From: Colius striatus
Taxonomy: Eukaryota > Chordata > Aves > Coliiformes > Coliidae
Reading direction: 5' to 3'
Length of the DNA: 64,000 nucleotides
NCBI RefSeq assembly: GCF_028858725.1
Contig: NC_084761.1
Location: forward strand, 94,079,971-94,143,970
The notes below the pieces were generated by a model. It was not told the origin of the DNA. It was given only the letters and a program-made list of their open reading frames with translations, and did no database searches. Every line of letters begins with the position of its first letter. The stretch's first letter is position 1. Both the position numbers and the translations under genes were made by a program. Shown here in pieces: positions 22,037-32,600 of this stretch.

Positions 22037-22825
22037 GAATCCCAGAATGGTGGGGGTTGGAAGGGATCTCCAGAGCTCATCCAGCCCAACCTCCTGCTAA
22101 AGCAGGTTCCCCTGGATCAGGAACGTGTCCAGGTGGGTTTGGAAACCTCCTGAGAAGGAGCCTCCACACCCTCCCTGGGCAGCCTGTGCCAGGGCTCCCT
22201 CACCTCAGCACCAAAGTTTTTCCTTAGGTGTAAGTGGAACTTCCTGTGTTTCAGTTTGTGCCCATTACCTCTTGTCCTGACACTGGCCACCACAGAAAAT
22301 GGATTGGCCCCATGCTCCTGACACCCAACTTTTGGGTATTTATAAGCATTGATAAGTTCCCCTCTCAGCCTTCTCTTCTCCAGGCTAAACAGCCCCAGTT
22401 CCCACAGCCTTTCCTCATCAGAGAGATGCTCCAGTCCCCTCAGCATCTTGGTGGCCCTGTGCTGGACTCTCTCCAGCACTTCCCTGTCCCTCTTCAGCTG
22501 AGGAGCCCAGAACTGGACACAGGACTCCAGATGAGGCCTCACCAGGGCAGAGGGGGAGCAGAACCTCTCTCGACCTGCTGGCCACACTCTTCTTGATGCA
22601 TCCCAGGATGCCATTGGCCTTCTTGGCCACGAGGGCACATTGCTGGCTCATATTTAGTTTATTATCAATCAGCACTCCCAGGTCTCTCTCTGCAGAGCTG
22701 CTCTCCAGCAGTTTGACCCCCAGTGCTGCTGCATGGGGTTGTTCCTTCCCAGATGCAGGACTCTGCACTCATCCTTGTTGAACCCCATGAGGTTCTTTGC
22801 CCCGTTGTGCAGTTGGTGGCGATGT
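22037..22825 (-). mobile_element. CR1 LINE, longest copy in the window, with ORF2 C-terminal remnant
   Basis: The left end is the reverse-complemented tail (cccagaatggtgggggttgg). Reading on the minus strand, ORF2 residues persist over about 700 bp with shifts between frames: [40 protein letters not shown] and [20 protein letters not shown]. Frameshifts make it non-functional. The reverse-transcriptase core is absent, so it is still heavily 5'-truncated. Confidence 0.92.
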
Positions 22826-22925
22826 TTCTGTGTGCGGGCGGGACGCGGCTCCGCAGCCGCTGCCGCCCGTCCCCTCCCCGGTCGTGAGGCGCTGCCGCCA
22901 TCTACTGACACGGGATGCTCTGCTG
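22826..22925. promoter_or_regulatory. Short GC/CpG-rich patch beside CR1 5' end
   Basis: About 100 bp with many CG dinucleotides (gcgggcgggacgcggctcc, gtcgtgaggcgctgccgcc), quite unlike the flanks. It abuts the truncated 5' end of the CR1 copy and includes the CTCF-like motif at 22895-22908. Its origin and function are unknown. Confidence 0.4.
22895..22908 (-). promoter_or_regulatory. CTCF-like motif
   Basis: The minus strand reads tcagtagatggcgg, 13 of 14 positions of the CTCF core CCASYAGRKGGCRS. It lies within the GC-rich patch between FABP1 and THNSL2. About one such match is expected by chance in this window. Confidence 0.35.
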
Positions 22926-25439
22926 CAAAGGGCACCCAAACCCCACTCCTTGCTTGTGCGCGGGACACATTGCTGGAGAGGACAGAAAGCTGCTCAGCAA
23001 ACACGAAGCAGAGAGTATCGTAGTGCTTTCTTGCAGCGCTTCGGGGTGAGGCCATAATTTTGGGGCAGATTTGTGTGGGAAAAATACCAACTATCACTCC
23101 TGTGTGTGCCTTTCTGCTTCCTCACTGCACCTTGAAATGCCTTTGGAGGGTGAGGAGGCTGAGAAAATTCCACCTGGAGGGATAGAAACTGATGCAGTAC
23201 AGAAAACCCCCCACCTGACAGCAGCCTAAACTTAGGTTTGAAAATACAGCTGATTTCTGGCATGTGAGTCCAAAGAGCATGAACTGCTCAGGAATAGGCA
23301 AGGTCCACAGTGGAAGTACAAATCCCAGCGTGGAATATGGAGGCAATGAATAAGACCAGGGAAATGAAAGGCTGTTGCCTTTCCCAGCAGTGCAGGAGCC
23401 CTGGCAGGCTGCTGTGCAGCAGCAGAGGCACTCTCTTCTTCTCCTTTCTTTTGAAATTCAAACTAGCATGAAAGAAATGGCACTCTAAACTTGAGTGCAT
23501 GGAAACTTCAGGCTGAGTAGGGGAAAAGCCCTTCCAATAAACATCACCCACATTCCCCTACCTGCCCCAGGTCCTTCCCTTAGGTTCTGTGCTTACCTGT
23601 GGCTGCTATACAAGCAATCCCTGCCACCACAGCAGTAACTGATGACCTCATTAACAAGAGCTATCACTGCTAATAAGCCTAAGGCATAGATAAAGCTCTG
23701 GCAACACCCCTCTTGCTGTTTCCTTCTGTGAATGCTGCTCCGGGATTCCAGCATGCAACCTAAAGGGATAGAAGGCTAATGGAAACATCAATCTTATCAT
23801 AAGCTCTTCACTTGGGGGAAAAAAGCCCCCAACAAAAAGTAACTTAGATGAATCAGGGGAGACCTTTCACTCAGCTAATGCACACACTAAAAGAATTAGG
23901 CACATACCAGGAAATGCCCTGAGGCATCAAGTCCCATGGTGGTGAGAGGTGGGGTCTATCTCTCTTGTGGAGATAATCAAATGCACATTGGTGATATTAA
24001 ATTATTACACTGATAAAAAAAAAATCTATCAGCTTGGACAGCTTTTTCTAGGGGTTTGATCCTTTCCTTGTTCTAGCCTAAATCTAAGCTGGGCTCAAAG
24101 TGTTCTCTGCATGGGTAGAGACTGCTGCGAGGAAGGAAAATGATCTGTGGTGGCAGAGGTCAGAGTAGAGGGGGCAAATCAAGTATTCTGCAGCTTTTAG
24201 TGTTTTCTTGGGTTATTGCTCTTTCACTGTTTTGGCCACAGATGCTGCTTGATGGTCTTTGTGCCAGATACCACTGGAGCATGATGGGGAGCTAAGGCTC
24301 TGTTTTGGCGACATTGGCCACTCACCTCAGGTGACCCTGGAGTCTTTCAATGACTCTTGGGATGGCCCTGGGAAGGTCTCACCATTGAGAGCCATCCCTG
24401 AAGAACAAGATCCAGCCCCAAGCAATTAAAGGACTTGGATGCAGATATGGGATGGGGATGGACCCCCCCTTACAGGGCCAGCACCCCATTTACATGCCAA
24501 TGTGCCAGGAGGACCCAGTGGCTATGGGTATGGGGAGGAACTTGGGGCTACAGCAGCTCTGGGGGACTCAGCCTTCATCTTTGCAATGTAGTGAGAAACA
24601 TGGAGCACAAATATCTCCCATGCTGGGGGGATGCAGGCTTGGAAAAGCCCATTTCCACATCAGTTCTCAGGGCAGGGACTGGACTGCTCCCTACTGGAGA
24701 CTTTCTTGTGGCCAGTCAGAAAGAGAACATGCGTTGGATCGGACTGGATGCTTTGGCAGGCAGTGTGTGCCTCACTGCAGATGGCTTCCTGACTCAGGGC
24801 TGGCTGTTATCAGCCATCCCTTGCACCTCTGTACCTTGCCTTCTTGGTCTGAAGTCCTCGCACGTGCTCCAGCAGCACATGCCGTGCTGCACTCCAGGTC
24901 TGTGCAGCCACCAGTCCCGTGCTGACCTTGCCCTTGAAGACCCACAGTATTTATTAAAGTGACAAGTAAGAAAAGGGATGCACATCCTTTCCCTGCAAAG
25001 GGCAACTGAAAGGGCTTTTTTGTACAGCGTTGTACATGTCCCTTCTCCCTCCCGTGCCTCAGTTTCCCCAGGGCTACAGGGCTGTCTGATGTCCCAGCCT
25101 CACAGGCTGAACACTTTGCACAGCTGAATCGCAGATCGATTTCTGTGGGAGGGGGCCCATGGAAGCTTCTGATCCACACCCTGCTTTAAGCAGGTTCACT
25201 CTCAAATTGAAACCCACCCTCACAGATAGATGGTTCAGTGCTCCCCCAGCTGAATTTCGAGTTTCTCTGGGGTTATATAGAGACAAAAAAGCTCCCCCAT
25301 ATCCCGTGCTGGATCACCCTCATGATTAAAAGCTACTTCCTAATATTTAACTAGATTTCTCCCTGGCTGCAGCTCATGCCTGCTGCCCTTTGGCCTGCTG
25401 CCTGCCACAGCCAGGGGCAGCTCGGCTCCATCTTTACCA
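22926..25439. other. FABP1-THNSL2 intergenic region, part 4
   Basis: Unique-looking sequence with no recognised gene or repeat. ORFs of 157-175 codons in two overlapping plus frames at 24435-24962 lack any family signature and are treated as chance. Confidence 0.6.
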
Positions 25440-26340
25440 CCTATTCCCAATCCGGGTGCGTGCTGAGGGGAAGGTCGGCCGGCGGCCGTGGGGACAAGAT
25501 TTCCGTGAGCACCAGCAGGAAGGGCGGCGGGGCTGGCAGCCGTGGCGGGGCTGGCAGCCGTGGCGGGGCTGGCAGCCGTGGCGGAGCTGGGAGCCGTGGC
25601 GGGGCTGGGAGCCGTGGCGGGGCTGGGAGCCGTGACGGGGCTGGGAGTTGTAGCCGTGGCAGAGCTGGGAGTTGTGGCCGTGGCAGCCGTGAGTTCCTTG
25701 GCCTCTCTCCTCCCTCTGTGTGGGGTCAGGTGGGCCGTGGCCCTCCCTCCCCGTGCTGAGCTGAGACAAGGGGCTGCACCGGAGTGCCCAAGGTGGGAAT
25801 GGCGGTGGGGCTTCACGGGATCGGGGTGAGGTGAGAAGGGCCCTCTCCTGCCAGCGCTGGCTGTGGGGTTGGCGTGAATCGGCGTGTGGGGGGGGATTTA
25901 GCTCAGCCCTTCCTACACCTCCTTAAATCCTGTCCTTAGATTAACCCCTTTGAACAGCACCAACTCGCTCCGAAAAACACATCAGTTTCCTTTCTGCTCA
26001 TTTACTTATTTATAAATGAGAGCGCTGCAGCTTTTGCGAGCAGCCTGCAGGGGACATGACGCGCTGCGCTGCGACTTGTGCGCCGCCAGGCCTGCTGGAA
26101 GTGTCTCCGGGGCAGGGAGGGGATGGCGCAGGCAGAACGGCATGAGAAGGGTCCGGTCACACGGGTTCAAATCCCGGGTGGCGTTTCCACTGCCTGCAAA
26201 GCGCTCTGTGTCCTCTGTCAGCCCCGGCTGCTCCAGCCCCCTGTGACTTTTCTAGGGAGGGAGGGGGTTTCTTCCCTGAGGAGCTCTGCCTGTCCCCATG
26301 GGAAGTTTTGAGGGGAGTCAGCCTGAGATGTGGGGCTGTT
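25440..26340 (+). promoter_or_regulatory. THNSL2: GC-rich block, probable THNSL2 promoter and 5' untranslated exon region
   Basis: High GC with frequent CG dinucleotides across about 900 bp, ending 50 bp before the acceptor of the ATG exon (ccccag at 26386). The splice acceptor before the ATG implies an upstream non-coding exon, and this block is the natural place for it. No TATA box is evident. Exact start site and donor could not be chosen. Confidence 0.5.
25532..25691. repeat. 18-bp GC-rich minisatellite
   Basis: Six contiguous 18-bp units (gctggcagccgtggcggg and gctgggagccgtggcggg variants) occupy 25532-25639. Two longer variants carrying gttgtagccgtggcag-type inserts follow. Every unit is a multiple of 3, so all frames stay open and give RGG/GAGSR-like or GAVAGL-like translations, which explains the ORFs seen there. 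Confidence 0.95.
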
Positions 26341-26391
26341 CTGAGGATGCTCCAGGGTCCTGGCAGTGACTGCTGTGCCTCCCCAGCACCC

Positions 26392-26614
26392 ATGGAGTAC
26401 GTCAGCACGCGGGGAGGCGTGGGGGCCGTTGATTTTGAGGGAGCGCTCTTCTCCGGCTACGCACCCGATGGAGGCCTCTTCATGCCCCAGCACATCCCCT
26501 CGCTGGACCGGGACACTCTGGGCAGGTGGAGCCGCCTCTCCTACCGGGAGCTGGTGAAGGAGCTGTGCTCCCTCTTCATCACAGCCGAGCTGGTTCCGAA
26601 GAGCACGCTCAATG
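26392..26614 (+). CDS. THNSL2: THNSL2 coding exon 1
   Basis: The exon has 74 codons plus one base; the donor gtgagc begins at 26615. An acceptor (gcctccccag) just before the ATG shows the 5' UTR is spliced. It encodes the N-terminal domain with [18 protein letters not shown], universally conserved in threonine synthase-like proteins, and [11 protein letters not shown]. Human begins MWYVSTRG; here it is MEYVSTRG. Confidence 0.96.
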
Positions 26615-29600
26615 GTGAGCCTCAGCTGCCACAGGGGCTGCTCGCAGGGAGGTGCATGAGCTCAGATGCATCTATTTGCCTTTGCCTCATCCTCTTTAGA
26701 CAGTGGAACAGGCTTTTAGACACAGGCACAGAATGCCCAAGGAGATGGTGAAGTCCCCATCTCTGGAGATATTTAAAAGACACATAGCTGAGGTGCTGAG
26801 GGACATGGGTTAGTGCTGGGTTTGTCAATGTGAGGTGAGGGGTTGAATGATGATCTTAAAGATATTTTCCAGCCAAAGAATTCTATGATTCTCTTTGCAG
26901 CCCCCAGAGGATGGAGCCTGCTGCACCATTGCCTGCTCCGTCCTCAACCCGATTCTTCTCTGTCTTGTTACCTCTGTCTTGTAACTCTTCAGTCTCTGTG
27001 ACTTGTTACTTTTGGGAAAAGGTGGCCCCTGTGTGCAAACAGAGATTCTGGTGACTTTGACAGTGATGGCTCATGATGGCACTGCTTGCTACTGGGGTAC
27101 CCTGCTGCTCTGCTGGGATCCAGACCTGCCTTCCTACCAGGCCTGTCTACTGCTCTCCTCGAATCCAATTTGTAATGTTTTTAACATTTAGCAGCTATCA
27201 TTTCCACAAGAGGGCAGCTACAGCCTCTGTCTCAGTAGTGTGTTATGATCAAATTCGGGTTTCCTGTATTTTGTTACACACTTTACTCTGATTGTGTCAA
27301 GTGTCCCCTGGGGCTGCTTGCCAAAGAACTATCAAACACCATGAAGTCGAGCTAATACTCCTGATTACTCCTAATATTACTCCTAATAACTAAAAATAAC
27401 TTGTTGGATATCTGTCACCTCTCCAGCAACTGAGAGTCTTTAGTTGTGCAGAAAGCTTCCCAGGAGCACGAAGAGCAGAGATGCAGGAGGCCATAGGTCA
27501 GAAAAAAATACTCTTCTACTCAATCTAACAGCCCCTTTAACCATTTTCTACCTAGACCTTATTGACAGAGCCTTCAGCAGATTCAGACACAAGGAAGTTG
27601 TCCACCTATCCAGGCTGAAAGACGGGCTGAATGTTTTGGAGCTGTGGCACGGAGTTACTTATGCTTTTAAGGATCTGTCCTTGTCCTGCACGGGGCAGTT
27701 TTTACAGTACTTCTTGGAGAAAAAGCAGAAACATGTCTTTATTCTGGTGGGTGAGTATGCCTCCTTGTGGGGGGTAAAACTTTTGGACAGGTCTTTACAC
27801 CCCAAAATCCCATGGCTCTCCCCATAGATGCCCTGGGGTAGTATTGCCTCATGGGTGGCTGGTGAGTGATCTCTGGGCAATGTCAGGGTGGCTGTTCTGG
27901 CCAAAACCAACATCTCATGGAGCATCTCTGCATCTCTTTTGCTTTTCTTGGTTCTCCTTCACTTTGAAACAGGGACTTCAGGGGACACAGGGAGCTCGGC
28001 CATTGAGAGTGTGAGAGGGCAGAAGAACATAGACATATTTGTCCTGCTGCCCAAGGGGCTGTGCACCCAGACACAGGAACTTCAGATGACCACTGTCATT
28101 GAAGACAACGTCCATGTCTTTGCTGGTAGGTGGTGTTGTTTGACTGTCCAGTTACGGCCTTGCTGTGTCAAAACCATGACCCTAAAGTTCTCAGGGGGAT
28201 GCTGCCTCAGCAGCTGCAGCCAGACAGGTCACTGCCATCATGGTTACCCTGCCAAGACATCTGGCTAACAGTGGTTCAAGGCTTCCTTTTCTCCTGACCA
28301 CAGATCAGAGGCTGCCTCTGTGCAGCTGCACTGAATTCAGCACCATTTCTTGGCACTAAAAGGATTGAGAGTCACCCCTTCCCTCTGTCCCCTCACCTTC
28401 ATGGAAGGTCAATCCCTGACAGCTGTTTTATCCCTCTGTCCCTGTTTGTGACCTACTCTGGGTGGTCCTGCTCTGACAGAAGGGTTGGACTAGATGATCT
28501 TTTGAGGTTCCTTCCAGCTCTTGAGATTCTGTGATCCCCATGGTTAGACATCACTGCTGGGTGCTTGAGCTGTCCTGTGGACTCCTCTCCTCAGTCTCAC
28601 CTTGACGTCTCACAGGGGATGCAGGCGTTTGCCTTTCTGACCAATGTGCATTTGGTACGAGCAAGACCCCAGAGTTTAATGTCTGCAGCAACCACCTGAT
28701 AACCACATGGTGCTACTCACCCCCAGCTCATACAGCCCCGAGGCAGAGGGGCAGCTCAGGACACCCTATGCCCCAGCAAACCCCAGGGCTTCAGACCAGC
28801 CCTATTCCTGAGCAGAAATACCTTGGGCTTGGTGTTGGCAGATCTAATCTTCCCTTTCTCCTTTTGGCAGCTTGTGGGAACAGCGATGAAATCGATGAGC
28901 CAATCAAGGAGCTGTTTGCTGACGTCGATTTTGCCAGAAAATACAATCTGATGAGCCTGAATTCAGTCAATTGGTCCAGGATTATGGTGCAGATTGCTCA
29001 TCACTTCTATGCTTACTTCCAGTGTGCCCCATCCTTGGATACCACCCCGCTGCCAGTGGTGGAAATTGTTGTGCCAACAGGAGGAGGAGGAAATATCACA
29101 GGTGAAGGGAAAAGAAAAAGAAGATAGGTTAGATAGGGAAGAGAGAGAGAGTGACCTATGGACTAAAAGCACTTTGCAAGTGCTGGGTATTGCTATTTAT
29201 TAAAACACCCACTCCCTGGTAGGATTTCTTCAGAACCAGTTATATTTCATTACTCATGGATGGTTATTACTCATTTAGGTGTTCACTGATGCAAGGTGTA
29301 GAAAATCCCAAACCACTCTTTGATGATGACTGTATGGGCACATTAGAACAGGACAGAATGTGTTTGATCCAGAAAACAGGGGAAAATACTGTGGCTCTGA
29401 TTTCCTAAGGGAGACAGTAGTAGAGATGTAGAGTTCTGCCTGGTCCTGGGCTGCTTTGCATGGTAGCATGCAGTCAAGAGAAACACTCCTAATTGCACAA
29501 TCTGGCCTTCTACATACAAGTCCTTGATTGCCTCCATCCCAAAATAGGCATACAACTGACTTATGAAAGTGGTAAAGGTTTCAGTGCATCCAGCTGCATT

Positions 29601-32600
29601 CAATGTATTGCCAGGCTGCCCATCTCGGGCAGCACTGATAAGCTGCAAGAGCCCAAAAGCTTCATCTGTCTTGCTTGAATGACAGCTGCCTGACCTCTCC
29701 CCATCGATTTTCAAATGTGGAGATGCACAAAGGTCAGCATTTGATGGCAGGTGGTGCACTGCAGCCCTGGATTTTATGATCTGATGCTCTACTGAAACAT
29801 TGAAGACATTTATCTAAGAGTCCACTAGGGAATGCCATTTGTGTCTGCTTCTGAACTATGTGCTCAATCAATTTCCTCAGTGATTTCTTTGCTAAATCTC
29901 CTTTGAATGTTTCTTCACCTTTCTTTAGGAAGAATTTGTTCCCTGAGAGGGTTGTCAGACACTGTCCCAGGCTGCCCAGGGAGGTGATTGAATCCCTATC
30001 CCTGGTGATATTTAAAAGACACATAGATGAGGTGGTGAGGGCCATGGGTTAGTGATGGGCTTGGCAGTGCGAGGTGAGTGGTTGGACTTGATGATCTGAG
30101 AGGTCTTTTCCAACTGAAATGATTCTATATTCGCATTCTTTTCACTTCTTTTTTCTTTCCAGCTGGCTGCATTGCCCAGAAAATGGGTCTCCCAATTCGA
30201 CTTGTTTCTGTGGTCAACAGCAATGACATCATTCATAGGACTGTCCAACATGGAGATTTCTCACTGTCAGGGAGCGTGAAGGCTACATTAGCATCAGCCA
30301 TGGATATTCAGGTATGTAATGAATCAGCCCAAATGGGGAAACATATCAAATGTTATATATTTTAGCATTTCTTCTCCTTGTACTTTGTTCTGCCTGGTTT
30401 ATGAGGGCATAATTCTGCCAGTGGCAATGCCTCTCAGCGATGCCTTAAGAGATGTGACTCATATTGAGCATTTATGCTGCAGACTGCTGAGCTGAGATAG
30501 ATCAAAGACCTCCTTCCTCACTTCTCAGGCCTTGACCTCGTAATCTTCCTTGTTAAATGCTGGTTTCTGGGGTTTCATTATGTGTGAGGTTAGGAACATT
30601 ATCTCAAAATATGGCACTCAGAAAATGATAAATCCCATTATGTCTCAAGAGCTTTGTTGTTGCTTCTGAAAGGCTCCATCAGGGGCATGAGAAGAGACCA
30701 GGAAGAAGGCAGGGAAGCCCAGAAGAAGTGCCTCATCTATGGTCATCTGCAGCTTGCTCAGAGCTAAACAAGTCTCAGCAGGCAGGCAAAGTCCTCAGAA
30801 ATGAAAAGTCATAGAGGTACAGAAACCAAACACCTGGAAGCAAATACCTCCTGTTTCATACCTACCCTGTGATCCACAAGGACTGGATCTGCTTCCAAAC
30901 AAGTGACCAAAGTGTGAAACACTTGGTGGTGTATCTCTGTGGCCTTAAGCTACCTGGATTTTCAAAAAGCTTTTTAAGCACATTGGGAGAACCTGTGAGT
31001 CTGGAGGAACTGTGGTGCTTTGCACTCAGTCAGTCATTATGCTCCTATCACCTGGCTGATGTGCTCTGTAGCTTGACTTTCCTCTCGAGGCATGAATTTC
31101 TGGAGTGCCTCAGAGCTCCAGGGGTAGCTGGGCCTCCTCTCTTTGCCTGTGTCCCTTCAGTAGCACTGGTCTGCTGAGGCACCTGAGCATGTGACAGACT
31201 TTGGGGAAGGCAACCAGATGAGGTAATGTCCATAGATCTCCAAGGAGCTGGATGGGTGTATCTCTCTTCACATCTCTCCTCATGGCTGCATGAGAGATCA
31301 TTGTTCAGCTCACCTCTGAAGCATTCATGCATATATTTCCACAGCTCAACAGATTACTTGTGCTGGAGGAGAATTTAGGAGATCTCTAGTTGAGACCTGC
31401 TCAAAACAAAGTCAACCCTGAGGTCAGACTGGGCTGTTCAGGGCTTTGCCCAGTTGGGTGTTAGAAACCTTCAAGGACAGAGAGTGCAGAATCTCTTTAG
31501 GCTGCCTCTTCTTCAGACTAAGCTAAAGCAGAACAAACTTTCCATACAGACACTGACCAAAGCTGAAGATGAAACAAAAAGTCTAGTGCAGATGAGCCTT
31601 GTAAGGAGCAATCCTAAGAGAATCAGAGCAGACAATGTGATTTTGTAGTACTTAAAGCCAATCAGAGGCTGTTTTCTGGCCTCTGGAAGCATCACACAGC
31701 TCATGTCCACATGCCAAAATGTTCCTTAGGAATGGTCCCCAGTATGACCTGTCCTGCAAACTGGGCCCCATTCTCCTGGACATCTATAGTGGCATGGGAC
31801 AAATCTAGACCAGGGACAGCTAATAACTTAAATTGCAAGGCCAGTAGTGACTTGCAGGAGGCAGGAGAAGGGGTGTCAGGAGGACAGAGCTGGAGGCACC
31901 TCCAAGTAGCAGGTCGTTGAAGTCCAGGCATGCTGACACGGCTTCTCAGGACAGCCAGGTTGAGAAGCAGAGGACAATCTGAAACAGGGGACAGCCTAAA
32001 GCAAAGGGCAGGCTACACCCAGACTAGACTGAAGATTACAGACTGGAGGCTCTGTGAGATGAGGGTGGGAAGATGAACACCAGGACTGGGGCTGTAAGCC
32101 ACCCAGATAAGGACATGAAAGGCTGAGTAAGTCCTGATGACTTGGCAAGGTAGGACGGGATAAGAGAGAGAAAAGCTTGCAGGCACTGTCAGCTGCTAAA
32201 AGGTGTAAGCTGCTCATCCAAAACCAGCGCTTGAACCCCAGGAGATGTGATGAGGACTCAGTAGTTGATCACAGAATCACAGAATCTCAAGGGCTGGAAG
32301 GGAACTTCAGAGATCATCTAGTCCAACCACCCTGCCAGAGCAGGACCACCTAGAGTAGGTCACACACGAACTTGTCCAGGCAGGTTTTGAATGTCTCCAG
32401 AGAAGGAGACTCCACAGCCCATCTGGGCAGCCCCTTCCATTGCTCCCTCACCCTCACAGTCCTGTCTGTCCCTACAAGGTATCTTGGCCAAACCACATGG
32501 ATGAATGTTTTTTGGTGCTTATGAGTGTGCAGGAATGAGACAGTGAGCAGTGAAATTGGTTTGGGACCCTCCTGCACAGTCTTGCACTGGTTTGCTGCAG

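Larger units (their letters stand above)
26615..27555. other. THNSL2 intron 1
   Basis: It contains a CR1 fragment (26696-26893) and a CTCF-like motif (27204-27217). The remainder is unremarkable. Confidence 0.7.

Noticed and set aside
22117-23097. Minus-strand ORFs up to 173 codons with reverse-transcriptase-like C-terminal residues
   Set aside because: This is the decayed ORF2 tail of a CR1 copy, not a host gene; the upper part reads into unrelated GC-rich sequence.
24435-24962. 175- and 157-codon ORFs in overlapping plus frames upstream of THNSL2
   Set aside because: No splice context, domain pattern or recognisable residues; both lengths are possible by chance in 64 kb.
25376-25829. Overlapping long ORFs encoding RGG/GAGSR or GAVAGL repeats
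   Set aside because: They exist only because an 18-bp minisatellite keeps all frames open; there is no conserved flank.
26117-26184. tRNA-like B-box ggttcaaatcc with an A-box-like tggcgca 40 bp upstream
   Set aside because: The acceptor-stem halves (gagggga and gtggcgt) do not pair, no anticodon arm forms, and the A-to-B spacing is short. It is probably a chance match in GC-rich sequence.
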